Shown here one piece after another: positions 1-5,765 of a DNA stretch of 5,765 bases. Below the pieces are notes generated by a model. That model was given only the letters and a program-made list of their open reading frames with translations, did no database searches and was not told the DNA's origin. Numbering within the stretch: position 1 is the first letter of the stretch; each line of letters opens with the position of its first letter. The position numbers were made by a program, and so were the translations under genes. Source of the stretch: Thiotrichaceae bacterium (GTDB lineage Bacteria; Pseudomonadota; Gammaproteobacteria; Thiotrichales; Thiotrichaceae); assembly GCA_026992705.1 (NCBI GenBank), contig JALWYT010000182.1:1-5765 (forward strand). The letters run 5' to 3'.

Positions 1-274
1 CCGGAATAGTAATAGGGTTAGTAATCCAAACCAATGCCACCGCAATAGGTAAATTAGCACATAAAAGAATAGCAGCAATAGCGGCAAAAACTGTCTGAGG
101 AGGAAATGGAATCCACATCATAAATAATCCAATTGCAAATGCCGTTGATACTGATCGACGATTTAAATGCCATAGCAGGGGCGAATGCAGATGTTTACCC
201 AAAAAGCTTAGGCACTTTTGCTGTTTAATAATTTCAGCACTAGGTGACATTCTTTTAAAGAATTTTCGTGGCAT
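1..274 (-). CDS. DUF2062 domain-containing membrane protein, 5' part (C-terminus beyond window)
   Basis: The first 91 codons of a minus-strand gene are present, from an ATG at 274-272 to the window edge, with no stop. The product begins MPRKFFKRMSPSAE, continues through WHLNRRSVSTAFAIGLF at about residues 35-51, and reaches LVWITNPITIP at 81-91. These are the typical N-terminal motifs of the small DUF2062 inner-membrane proteins: a basic N-terminus, the HLNRRSV block, then hydrophobic helices with a conserved ITNP turn. Two membrane segments are visible, at about residues 44-56 and 61-84. The family's molecular function is not established. The ATG is preferred because MPRK is the usual family start. 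A purine-rich AAGGAAA on the minus strand (293-287) lies rather far upstream, about 12 bases from the ATG. The gene diverges from comEC; from memory, this neighbourhood recurs in gammaproteobacteria. Family assignment is confident; function is unknown. Confidence 0.9.
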   Translation of the reverse strand, partial: MPRKFFKRMSPSAEIIKQQKCLSFLGKHLHSPLLWHLNRRSVSTAFAIGLFMMWIPFPPQTVFAAIAAILLCANLPIAVALVWITNPITIP

Positions 275-299
275 TGCTGTTGTGTATTTCCTTATCGAC

Positions 300-319
300 T
301 AGCCATCTATTAACGGCTA
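300..319. repeat. Short dyad TAGCC-N10-GGCTA in the divergent intergenic region
   Basis: TAGCC at 300-304 and GGCTA at 315-319 form a perfect 5-bp inverted repeat around a 10-base spacer. The centre-to-centre distance is about one and a half helical turns. It lies between the two divergent start codons and could be an operator half-site pair. It could equally be chance, since the arms are short. Confidence 0.15.
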
Positions 320-320
320 C

Positions 321-348
321 ATTATCCAGTTTTCTTAATATATGTATA
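321..348 (-). promoter_or_regulatory. Candidate sigma-70 promoter for the DUF2062 gene
   Basis: Read on the minus strand, TATACA (348-343, four of six matches to TTGACA) is followed after 16 bp by GATAAT (326-321, five of six matches to TATAAT). Transcription would start near 314 and leave a leader of about 40 bases before the DUF2062 ATG. The -35 element overlaps the first codons of comEC. This is a consensus match by eye in AT-rich DNA, so chance resemblance is quite possible. No comparably good pair was found for comEC in the same gap. Confidence 0.3.
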
Positions 349-2639
349 GCTTATCTTTGGGTTTTTTACTCGGTACCTTAAGTATTCAATTATTCTCACA
401 AATACCCGCTCAACAGTTTGAGTACTTATTAATATTTGCTGTTTTAATATTGATTATATTTTGGAAAAATATAGCTATTCGTTTGATATTTGGAATAATT
501 ATTGGTTTTTTATATGCTGTATTGATTGCTAATAATATCGTTGGTCAACGAATAGCGAGCGAATATGAAGGTAAAACACTAACAGTTACAGGTCGTGTTA
601 TTGATATTCCCGAAAAACAACATCAAAATATTCGTTTTTATTTTGATGTAGATCAAGCACATTTAAATGGAAAGGTTATTCCCTTTCAAGGAAAAGTAAA
701 GCTAGGCTGGTATCAAAATATACCAGATCAATTACAAAGTGGCTCATATTGGCAATTACAAGTTCGTTTAAAACGACCATCGGGCTTTGTTAATACAGGT
801 GGTTTTGATTATGAAAAATGGTTATTTAAGCAAGCTGTATTAGCAACAGGTTATGTCAGAAATTCAAGTACTAATCGGCAGTTAGCAAAAGCAGAACCAT
901 GGCGATTAGATAGAATCCGAGAATCTATTAAACAATATATTTTCACCCAAGTTGACCATAAAGAAGCAGCTGCTGTCATTTCTGCCTTATCTGTTGCAGT
1001 TCGCAATGAAATTACGCCAGAGCAATGGGAAATATTTAAAAATACAGGAACATCACATCTAATTGCTATCTCAGGCTTGCATATCGGTATGGTTGCAGGT
1101 TTTGCCTTTCTGCCTGTTAGCCTAATTTGGATGTTGTTTCCACGACTTTATTTGTATGTGCCAGTCAAAGTTGCAGCATTATTTTTTGGGGCAATATTAG
1201 CAACGTTATATGCATTGTTAGCGGGTTTTACGATACCGACGCAACGAGCATTGATTATGGTATTGTTTAGCGTTTTTGCCTTATTAAATAAAAGAAAAAT
1301 ACCACTAAGTTCCGTACTTTTTTCAGCTATATTTTTTGTATTATTGATCGATCCACTAGCAGGCTTATCTGAAGGTTTTTGGCTGTCCTTTTTCTCTGTG
1401 TCATTAATTTTTTATTTACTTTCACAAAGCTATAAAACCTTACCGTATCAATTATTGCACCTTCAATTACTACTTTCATTTGGGATGATCCCTATTACTG
1501 CTGCATTTTTTGGTAGTGCATCTCTAGTGTCACCATTGGCTAATTTTATTGCGATTCCTTGGGTAACATTACTGATTGTACCGAGTACATTAATTGCTAT
1601 TCCGTTATTTTATATTGCACCAAATCTTGGGCAATATCCGTTAAACTTAGCAGCATGGGCAGTTGAAAAATTATTTCATTATTTAAGTTATTTGAATGAA
1701 TTGCCGTACAGTATTATTTCATTTACTGAGCAACCGTTACTATTAACATTTGCAGCCATTTTAGGAGTATTAATTTTAGTTTTACCCCGTGGTGTACCCG
1801 GGCGTTGGTTAGGCTTGATTTTTATTGCACCTATTTTTTTATATCAACCTAAAAAACCTGAATTTGGTGAGTTTAAATTGACTGTACTGGATGTTGGTCA
1901 GGGATTAGCAACTGTATTACAAACTAAACATCATACACTAATCTTTGATACAGGAGAACGTTATTCTTCAACATTTGATATAGGCAAAATTGTTATTTTA
2001 CCTTATTTACAAGCACAAAATATCCATTATATTGATAAATTGATACTCAGTCATTTAGATAAGGATCACGCAGGTGGTGCAAAATCTATTATTGATAAAT
2101 TGTCTGTTATTCAATTATTAAGTAGCCAAACAATAAAGCTTAATCAACATGTAGCGAGTTTATGTGTTGCAGGAAAATCTTGGCAGTGGGATGGGGTAAG
2201 TTTTCAGTTTTTAAGTCCATCACCAATGCAAGATAATTTTGACAGAAATAATTATTCTTGCGTTTTGCAAGTCAAAAATAAGTATCATCGTTTATTATTG
2301 CTTGCTGATATTGAAAAGCAAGCGGAGAAATGGCTACTTAAGCACCAAGCAACAGAATTGGCGGCAGATGTGATGTTAGTACCGCATCATGGTAGTAAAA
2401 CTTCATCTACTCAAGCATTTTTACAAGCAGTAAATCCTCAGCTTGCCATTATATCAGCAGGCTATCGAAATCGTTTTCATTTTCCCCATCAAAAAATTGT
2501 ACAGCGCTATCAAGAATTAGATATTACACTGCTTAATACAGAAACAGCAGGGGAGATCGATGTTATGTTTCCTAGCAATAATAAGGCGATAAAAGTTTAT
2601 GCTAAACGATTAGAAAATAAACATTTTTGGTATCGGTAG
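342..2639 (+). CDS. comEC: ComEC/Rec2 DNA internalization channel
   Basis: ComEC is the inner-membrane channel that carries single-stranded DNA into the cytoplasm during natural transformation. At 765 residues it is full length for the gammaproteobacterial family. Three N-terminal helices span about residues 4-64. A DUF4131-type extracytoplasmic region follows at about 70-185 and includes NTGGFDYEKWL (151-161). The polytopic Competence domain covers about 205-500 and carries the hallmark ISGLHIGM (244-251). A C-terminal metallo-beta-lactamase domain covers about 510-740, with LDVGQG (516-521), DTGERY (536-541), HLDKDH (571-576, the HxDxDH metal motif), AD (655-656), PHHGS (681-685) and FPHQ (714-717). 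The nuclease-like metal ligands are therefore intact, and no frameshift is seen. The ATG at 342 is preferred because an in-frame TAA stands at 336-338, just upstream. No Shine-Dalgarno sequence precedes it, so translation may be weak. The next gene starts 64 bp downstream and is unrelated to DNA uptake. Confidence 0.96.
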   Translation: MYSLSLGFLLGTLSIQLFSQIPAQQFEYLLIFAVLILIIFWKNIAIRLIFGIIIGFLYAVLIANNIVGQRIASEYEGKTLTVTGRVIDIPEKQHQNIRFYFDVDQAHLNGKVIPFQGKVKLGWYQNIPDQLQSGSYWQLQVRLKRPSGFVNTGGFDYEKWLFKQAVLATGYVRNSSTNRQLAKAEPWRLDRIRESIKQYIFTQVDHKEAAAVISALSVAVRNEITPEQWEIFKNTGTSHLIAISGLHIGMVAGFAFLPVSLIWMLFPRLYLYVPVKVAALFFGAILATLYALLAGFTIPTQRALIMVLFSVFALLNKRKIPLSSVLFSAIFFVLLIDPLAGLSEGFWLSFFSVSLIFYLLSQSYKTLPYQLLHLQLLLSFGMIPITAAFFGSASLVSPLANFIAIPWVTLLIVPSTLIAIPLFYIAPNLGQYPLNLAAWAVEKLFHYLSYLNELPYSIISFTEQPLLLTFAAILGVLILVLPRGVPGRWLGLIFIAPIFLYQPKKPEFGEFKLTVLDVGQGLATVLQTKHHTLIFDTGERYSSTFDIGKIVILPYLQAQNIHYIDKLILSHLDKDHAGGAKSIIDKLSVIQLLSSQTIKLNQHVASLCVAGKSWQWDGVSFQFLSPSPMQDNFDRNNYSCVLQVKNKYHRLLLLADIEKQAEKWLLKHQATELAADVMLVPHHGSKTSSTQAFLQAVNPQLAIISAGYRNRFHFPHQKIVQRYQELDITLLNTETAGEIDVMFPSNNKAIKVYAKRLENKHFWYR

Positions 2640-2661
2640 TAGGATTTATATGAATCAAGGT

Positions 2662-2667
2662 TATAAT
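2662..2667 (+). promoter_or_regulatory. Candidate -10 box (TATAAT) upstream of the DUF6394-like gene
   Basis: A perfect TATAAT lies in the 64-bp gap after comEC, 36 bases before the next ATG. Transcription would start near 2674 and leave about a 30-base leader. The expected -35 position around 2638-2645 reads GTAGGAT-like and matches TTGACA poorly, and no extended TGn motif is present. Support is therefore the -10 hexamer and its location only. If real, it would let the channel pair be expressed independently of comEC. Confidence 0.35.
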
Positions 2668-2703
2668 CTATGATCTTACTTCACGTTAAAATTTGTAAAT
2701 ACT

Positions 2704-3087
2704 ATGAATTCGGAAAAAGTTGTCTTTGGTTTTTTTATCGTACTTGCACTAACACTTAATTTTGGTTTTTTTCTAGGTGATATGACAGATATATCACATC
2801 ATAGTGCTTTCGAGCTTTATGCTGCCATTGTTGTAAGCTTAATAGCGACGATCTTAAAGTTTGGCGATAGTTCACATTTAGGTGCAATTTTTCTCTCAAC
2901 CAGCTTAGTTGCAGATTTACAATTAATTGCAGCAGCAATAGTGTGGGGAATTGCAGAGCATACAACCGCAGCAGGGGTGACTGAGGAAGTCAGTTCAATG
3001 GTTGTTTCATTATCAGGTGGTGCATTATTAGCGAATATCACATCTGTTATATTACTAATTGCTGAAACACTGAGCATACGACGTTAG
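2704..3087 (+). CDS. Small four-helix inner-membrane protein, DUF6394-like
   Basis: A 127-residue hydrophobic protein with four predicted membrane segments at about residues 5-25, 35-53, 60-82 and 98-120, and a short basic C-terminus (SIRR). It has no cleavable signal peptide or recognised catalytic motif. Notable features are the N-terminal EKVVFGFFIVLALTLNFGF, ILKFGD at 50-55 and LVADLQL at 68-74. From memory these resemble proteins labelled DUF6394, whose function is unknown; that assignment is moderate. The ATG at 2704 has no clear Shine-Dalgarno sequence, but the protein reads as complete from there. The stop lies 11 bp before the K+ channel ATG on the same strand, so the two are probably cotranscribed and may be translationally coupled. 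A role as accessory or regulatory subunit of the channel is a reasonable inference from context, with no direct evidence. Minus-strand frames overlapping it are shadows. Confidence 0.85.
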   Translation: MNSEKVVFGFFIVLALTLNFGFFLGDMTDISHHSAFELYAAIVVSLIATILKFGDSSHLGAIFLSTSLVADLQLIAAAIVWGIAEHTTAAGVTEEVSSMVVSLSGGALLANITSVILLIAETLSIRR

Positions 3088-3098
3088 GTAATCAAAAC

Positions 3099-4805
3099 AT
3101 GTCTGGTGTGTTCTATCTATTACTACGGCGATTACGCTTACCCTTATTAGTATTAATCAGTATTTACGCTATTTCTATCTTAGGTTTTACACTAATTCCT
3201 GGGCAGAATGATCAGGGTGAAGCATGGAGAATGTCATTTTTCCATGCTTTTTATTTTGTGAGTTTTATGGGATCAACGATTGGTTTTGGTGAAATCCCTT
3301 ATCCATTTACTGATGCACAACGCTTTTGGGCAATTGTTGCAATTTACGGTACGGTAATTGCCTGGTTATATGGTATTGGAACCATGCTAGCTATTATTCA
3401 AGATGCAGCATTTCAACGATTATTAACTGAGAGTCATTTCAAGCGACGTGTTAAAAATATTCCTGAACCTTTTTATTTGATTTGTGGTTATGGTGATACA
3501 GGGCAGTTATTAGCAACGGGCTTATCAGATGAGGGAATTCAGCTCGTTATTTTAGATATAGATATTGAGCGGATTAGTGAAATAGAGGTCAGTAATTTTT
3601 TAGTAAAACCTTTAGCACTAGCAGCAGATGCCTCACGTCTGCGTTATCTAAAAATGGCAGGTTTAGAGCATCCAAAGTGTCAGGGGGTTATTGTTTTAAC
3701 CAATGATGATCAAACTAATTTAACCATTGCCATTGCAACACAATTACTCAATAAAGATTTACGTTTAATTTCACGGGCTGAAACAACAGATATTGAAGCA
3801 AATATTACGTCATTTGGGGCTAATGAAGTAATTAATCCTTTTGATACATTTTCCAGGCGGCTTGCTTATATCATTAATAAACCAGGTATGTTCACCTTAT
3901 TCGAGTGGCTAACAGGTATTCCATATGACCCTTTAAATGTCCCTAATTTTCCTAAAAATGGAGCTTGGATATTATGTGGTTATGGTAAATTTGGGCGGTC
4001 TATCTATAAAAAATTAGTCGAAATTGGTGTTGATGTTACCGTTGTTACACCTAATAAAGAAGATATTATCCACTTGGAAAAGTCAGTCACGGGTATTGGT
4101 GTTAAGGTTAATGTATTAGAGAAAGCCGGTGTTAGAAAAGCAGTAGGTATTATTGCTGGAACAGATAATGATGCAAATAATTTATCAATTATTATGACTG
4201 CAAAAGAACTAAACCCTAATATTTTTATTGTTTCACGGCAAAATCAGCGACCCCATTTTCCCATTTTTGATGCGGCTAATATTGATTTAGTTATGCAACG
4301 CGGGAATGTTATTGCACATACTATTTTTGCTTTAGTCCGCTCTCCTTTGCTTGGTGAATTTATACGGTTAGCTGACTATCAATCAAATGAGTGGGCGAAC
4401 AAATTAGTCAGTCGTATCGCGGGTATTGTTGATGATGTGGTACCTAACCTGTGGGAAATTACCATAGACGATAAACAAACAATTGCTCTTTATAAGGCAA
4501 TGCAAAAAAGAAAAACGATTAAATTAAAAGATATTTTGCGAAATGCTTATAATCGTGAGCAACAAATTAATACTTTGCCATTATTGCTTTACCGTGAAGA
4601 AAGAGGTTATATCCTGCCGGATATTGATCAAAAGTTAAAATTTGGTGATAGAATATTGTTTTGTGGTAATGCCGAGGCTCGTACACAGCATCATTGGATT
4701 GTTAATGATGATATGGTTTTACGGTTTATACTTACCGGTGAGGAGTATCCAGGTGGATATATATGGCGTTGGTTGACTGAACTTTTATCTAAAAGAAAAA
4801 TCTAG
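3099..4805 (+). CDS. Potassium channel subunit with two tandem RCK (TrkA-N) domains
   Basis: A 568-residue inner-membrane K+ channel subunit, probably forming a tetrameric pore gated by cytoplasmic ligand-binding domains. Helix 1 spans about residues 13-34, the pore helix and filter TIGFGE lie at 60-65 (GFG variant of the K+ filter signature), and helix 2 spans about 75-99. The first Rossmann domain begins at ICGYGDTG (128-135) and has D153 after its second strand, the usual nucleotide-ribose contact. The second begins at LCGYGKFG (292-299), but its equivalent region reads VVTPNKE, with no acid at the usual place. A TrkA-C-like segment with FGDRILFCG is at 515-523, followed by a tail to 568. 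The layout and length resemble GsuK-type channels, with one pore unit plus RCK1 and RCK2 in one chain. Start: ATG 3099, with a weak TTAGGT (3084-3089) that overlaps the preceding stop codon. It probably takes part in K+ homeostasis; ligand and flux direction are unknown. Confidence 0.93.
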   Translation: MSGVFYLLLRRLRLPLLVLISIYAISILGFTLIPGQNDQGEAWRMSFFHAFYFVSFMGSTIGFGEIPYPFTDAQRFWAIVAIYGTVIAWLYGIGTMLAIIQDAAFQRLLTESHFKRRVKNIPEPFYLICGYGDTGQLLATGLSDEGIQLVILDIDIERISEIEVSNFLVKPLALAADASRLRYLKMAGLEHPKCQGVIVLTNDDQTNLTIAIATQLLNKDLRLISRAETTDIEANITSFGANEVINPFDTFSRRLAYIINKPGMFTLFEWLTGIPYDPLNVPNFPKNGAWILCGYGKFGRSIYKKLVEIGVDVTVVTPNKEDIIHLEKSVTGIGVKVNVLEKAGVRKAVGIIAGTDNDANNLSIIMTAKELNPNIFIVSRQNQRPHFPIFDAANIDLVMQRGNVIAHTIFALVRSPLLGEFIRLADYQSNEWANKLVSRIAGIVDDVVPNLWEITIDDKQTIALYKAMQKRKTIKLKDILRNAYNREQQINTLPLLLYREERGYILPDIDQKLKFGDRILFCGNAEARTQHHWIVNDDMVLRFILTGEEYPGGYIWRWLTELLSKRKI

Positions 4806-4821
4806 AGAATTTTAGTACTTA

Positions 4822-4853
4822 ATGTAGCGGCAAGATTTATTCAACCACTACAT
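4822..4853. terminator. Imperfect hairpin between convergent genes, possible terminator
   Basis: ATGTAGCGG (4822-4830) can pair with CCACTACAT (4845-4853) as a 9-position stem with a single C-A mismatch and a 14-base loop. It sits 17 bp after the channel stop codon and 31 bp beyond the beta-barrel gene's stop codon, where a shared terminator would be expected. Neither strand has a proper run of T after the stem, so it is at best a weak intrinsic terminator. It could instead protect the 3' end of a transcript. The rest of the 4806-4883 gap is AT-rich with nothing else recognised. Confidence 0.35.
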
Positions 4854-4883
4854 ATTATAGACTTTAGCAATAGTAAATTTAAA

Positions 4884-5519
4884 TTAGAATGTTGTAAATG
4901 TCATGCCAGCAGATAACATATCAATGTCTGTCTCTGAAGAATTTGTCCCACCTGTGTTAAAGATTCGTTCCCATTCAGTACGAATTCTAAGATTATCAGT
5001 GATTTGATAATCTCCTCCGGCACCAATGAGTAAGCTTGTTCCTTTTTCTGATGCAACAATCTCCTGTATTTGTTCTTTTTTTATAGTATCTTGATTCCAA
5101 CGTAACAAACCTGCCTTACCAAATATCTCGATTTCATTAGTTATTGGATAATAGGCAATACCTTCAAGATCAAAACCAGAAATACTTTTATCTAGTGAAG
5201 TGGGGTTTCCTGAACCATCAATGCCCAAAATTTTAGTATCATTGAATTTACGATAGCCTCCCTCTATACCAAACATAGGGTTTAATCTTGCACCACCATA
5301 GATTTTATAGGAAATTCCAGAGTCTTCACAGGAGGCATTATTTATGAATGTTTCATTGCAAGTTTCTGCTTGTTTGCTCGCACCAAGATTACCACCCATA
5401 TAGAATGTTGCAGGAGCTCCATTCTCATCAAATGGATTAACAATGCCATTTGCAGATACGTTAATTGAAGTGAATGTGATAAGCCCTGTTAGTGTTATTA
5501 TTGTTAGTTGTTTTTTCAT
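4884..5519 (-). CDS. OmpA-like eight-strand outer-membrane beta-barrel protein
   Basis: A 211-residue secreted protein with a clear signal peptide: MKK, a hydrophobic core at about 5-19, and likely cleavage after VSA at 21-23. The mature part alternates polar and hydrophobic residues in strand pairs: FYMGGNLGAS (39-48), YKIYGGARL/FGIEGGYRKF (71-92), FDLEGIAYY/IEIFGKAGLLRW (116-141), LLIGAGGDYQ/LRIRTEWERIF (163-187), and the final strand MLSAGMTFTTF. The C-terminal phenylalanine is the usual signal for outer-membrane insertion by BAM. This fits the small 'outer membrane beta-barrel' (OmpA transmembrane-like, PF13505-type) family. C54 and C64 in the first extracellular loop probably form a disulfide, a pattern recalled from related proteins. 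There is no periplasmic peptidoglycan-binding domain, so it is not full OmpA. The start is supported by AAAGGA eight bases upstream of the ATG. It lies downstream of, and is related to, the partial gene at 5590-5765. The specific role (adhesion, stability, binding) cannot be told. Confidence 0.88.
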   Translation of the reverse strand: MKKQLTIITLTGLITFTSINVSANGIVNPFDENGAPATFYMGGNLGASKQAETCNETFINNASCEDSGISYKIYGGARLNPMFGIEGGYRKFNDTKILGIDGSGNPTSLDKSISGFDLEGIAYYPITNEIEIFGKAGLLRWNQDTIKKEQIQEIVASEKGTSLLIGAGGDYQITDNLRIRTEWERIFNTGGTNSSETDIDMLSAGMTFTTF

Positions 5520-5527
5520 TATTATTA

Positions 5528-5533
5528 TCCTTT
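5528..5533 (-). promoter_or_regulatory. Strong Shine-Dalgarno site of the beta-barrel gene
   Basis: AAAGGA on the minus strand ends eight bases before the ATG at 5519 and fixes that start. It is the best ribosome binding site in the window. The plus-strand genes have weak or no such site, which suggests higher translation of this outer-membrane protein. Confidence 0.75.
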
Positions 5534-5544
5534 AGTTTGAAGCT

Positions 5545-5576
5545 TATTCTTTCCCCTTTAAAATCAATGAAGAATA
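5545..5576. repeat. AT-rich 7-bp inverted repeat upstream of the beta-barrel gene
   Basis: TATTCTT (5545-5551) and AAGAATA (5570-5576) are perfect inverted arms around an 18-base spacer, in the 70-bp gap between the two beta-barrel genes. There is no T-tract next to it and the stem is AT-rich, so a terminator is unlikely. It might be an operator for the downstream gene, or chance. No convincing -35/-10 pair was found in this gap, so the downstream gene may depend on readthrough from its upstream paralog. Confidence 0.2.
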
Positions 5577-5583
5577 TGAGTAA

Positions 5584-5623
5584 GATTAGCTATAGTGATG
5601 AAAATGTCATGCCTAAGCTAATC
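5584..5623 (-). terminator. Possible hairpin spanning the stop codon of the upstream beta-barrel gene
   Basis: GATTAGCT (5584-5591) and AGCTAATC (5616-5623) form a perfect 8-bp stem around 24 bases. Inside is a small ATGA/TCAT stem (5598-5601 with 5607-5610). On the minus-strand transcript the 3' arm overlaps the TAG stop codon. What follows is only loosely U-rich, so this would be an attenuating or processing structure rather than a classic terminator. A perfect 8-bp dyad is expected by chance now and then in AT-rich DNA. Confidence 0.25.
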
Positions 5624-5765
5624 GTTTGAATATCAGCATTATTATCATTAGCCACTGATAGGTTTTTATAATTTTCCCACTCTCCCCGTACCATTACACC
5701 ATCTGATAACTCATAATCTACTCCTATACCATAGACTGGATTAATATTGTCACTGTAATTACTTT
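5590..5765 (-). CDS. Second outer-membrane beta-barrel protein, C-terminal part (5' end beyond window)
   Basis: An open minus-strand frame runs from the right window edge to a TAG at 5592-5590 and gives 57 C-terminal residues. It includes NPVYGIGVDYELSDGV, then VRGEWENYKNL, then the last strand ISLGMTFSSL. Alternating strand patterns and the DY-x4-D-x3-VRGEWE hairpin mark the last two or three strands of an OmpA-like eight-strand barrel. It aligns without gaps to the last 46 residues of the neighbouring protein (4884-5519) with 18 identities, including D-Y, E-W-E and G-M-T-F. The two are therefore tandem paralogs. The final residue is Leu rather than the more usual Phe. The downstream paralog starts 70 bp after this stop on the same strand, so the two may form an operon. 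The signal peptide and N-terminal strands are outside the window. Confidence 0.82.
   Translation of the reverse strand, partial: SNYSDNINPVYGIGVDYELSDGVMVRGEWENYKNLSVANDNNADIQTISLGMTFSSL

Noticed and set aside
2031..2102. Direct repeat ATTGATAAATTG at 2031-2042 and 2091-2102, 60 bp apart
   Set aside because: Both copies encode IDKL in the conserved ComEC metallo-beta-lactamase domain. With AT-rich codon use, coincidence explains them better than a functional repeat.
2756..3077. Minus-strand open frames of 69 and 86 codons opposite the small membrane protein gene
   Set aside because: They lie wholly inside a convincing plus-strand membrane-protein gene, have no ribosome site or recognisable domains, and their composition reads like an antisense shadow.
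4806..4883. Small RNA or additional short gene between the channel and barrel genes
   Set aside because: The gap is only 78 bp with convergent genes on both sides. Only an imperfect hairpin is visible, with no promoter or start site with a ribosome site.
4884..5519. Full OmpA porin with a peptidoglycan-binding C-terminal domain
   Set aside because: The protein ends at the last barrel strand with Phe. There is no linker or OmpA-C domain before the stop.
1..5765. Mobile element, CRISPR array, tRNA or defence island
   Set aside because: No transposase or integrase motifs, regularly spaced repeats, tRNA-like folds or toxin/nuclease cassettes were found on either strand. Coding genes fill almost the whole window.

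Overview
The window is AT-rich (roughly one third G+C) and densely coded. It looks like a chromosomal segment of a gammaproteobacterium. The reasons are a DUF2062 gene divergent from a full-length comEC with gammaproteobacterial-type motifs, and small outer-membrane beta-barrel proteins with N-terminal signal peptides at the right end. The genus cannot be fixed from this sequence. No insertion sequence, phage gene, CRISPR array, rRNA or tRNA was recognised.

Layout. Positions 1-274 (minus) hold the 5' part of a DUF2062 membrane-protein gene that runs off the left edge. A 67-bp divergent intergenic region (275-341) separates it from comEC (342-2639, plus), which encodes the DNA-translocation channel of natural transformation. 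After a 64-bp gap with a TATAAT box come two closely spaced plus-strand genes: a 127-residue four-helix membrane protein resembling DUF6394 (2704-3087) and, 11 bp later, a 568-residue single-chain K+ channel subunit with a TIGFGE filter and two RCK/TrkA-type Rossmann domains (3099-4805). A 78-bp convergent gap with an imperfect hairpin follows. The right end holds two minus-strand genes for OmpA-like eight-strand beta-barrel proteins: one complete (4884-5519) and the C-terminal 57 codons of a related one (5590-5765).

How the genes relate. The DUF6394-like gene and the channel gene are very probably one transcription unit, and the small protein may be a partner of the channel; this is an inference from spacing and topology. 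The two beta-barrel genes are diverged tandem paralogs (18 of 46 residues identical at the C-terminus) in the same orientation. comEC and the DUF2062 gene share an upstream region, but nothing here shows common regulation.

Nothing in the window is a clearly new system. The part most worth a second look is the small membrane protein plus two-RCK channel pair, followed by the tandem beta-barrel pair.
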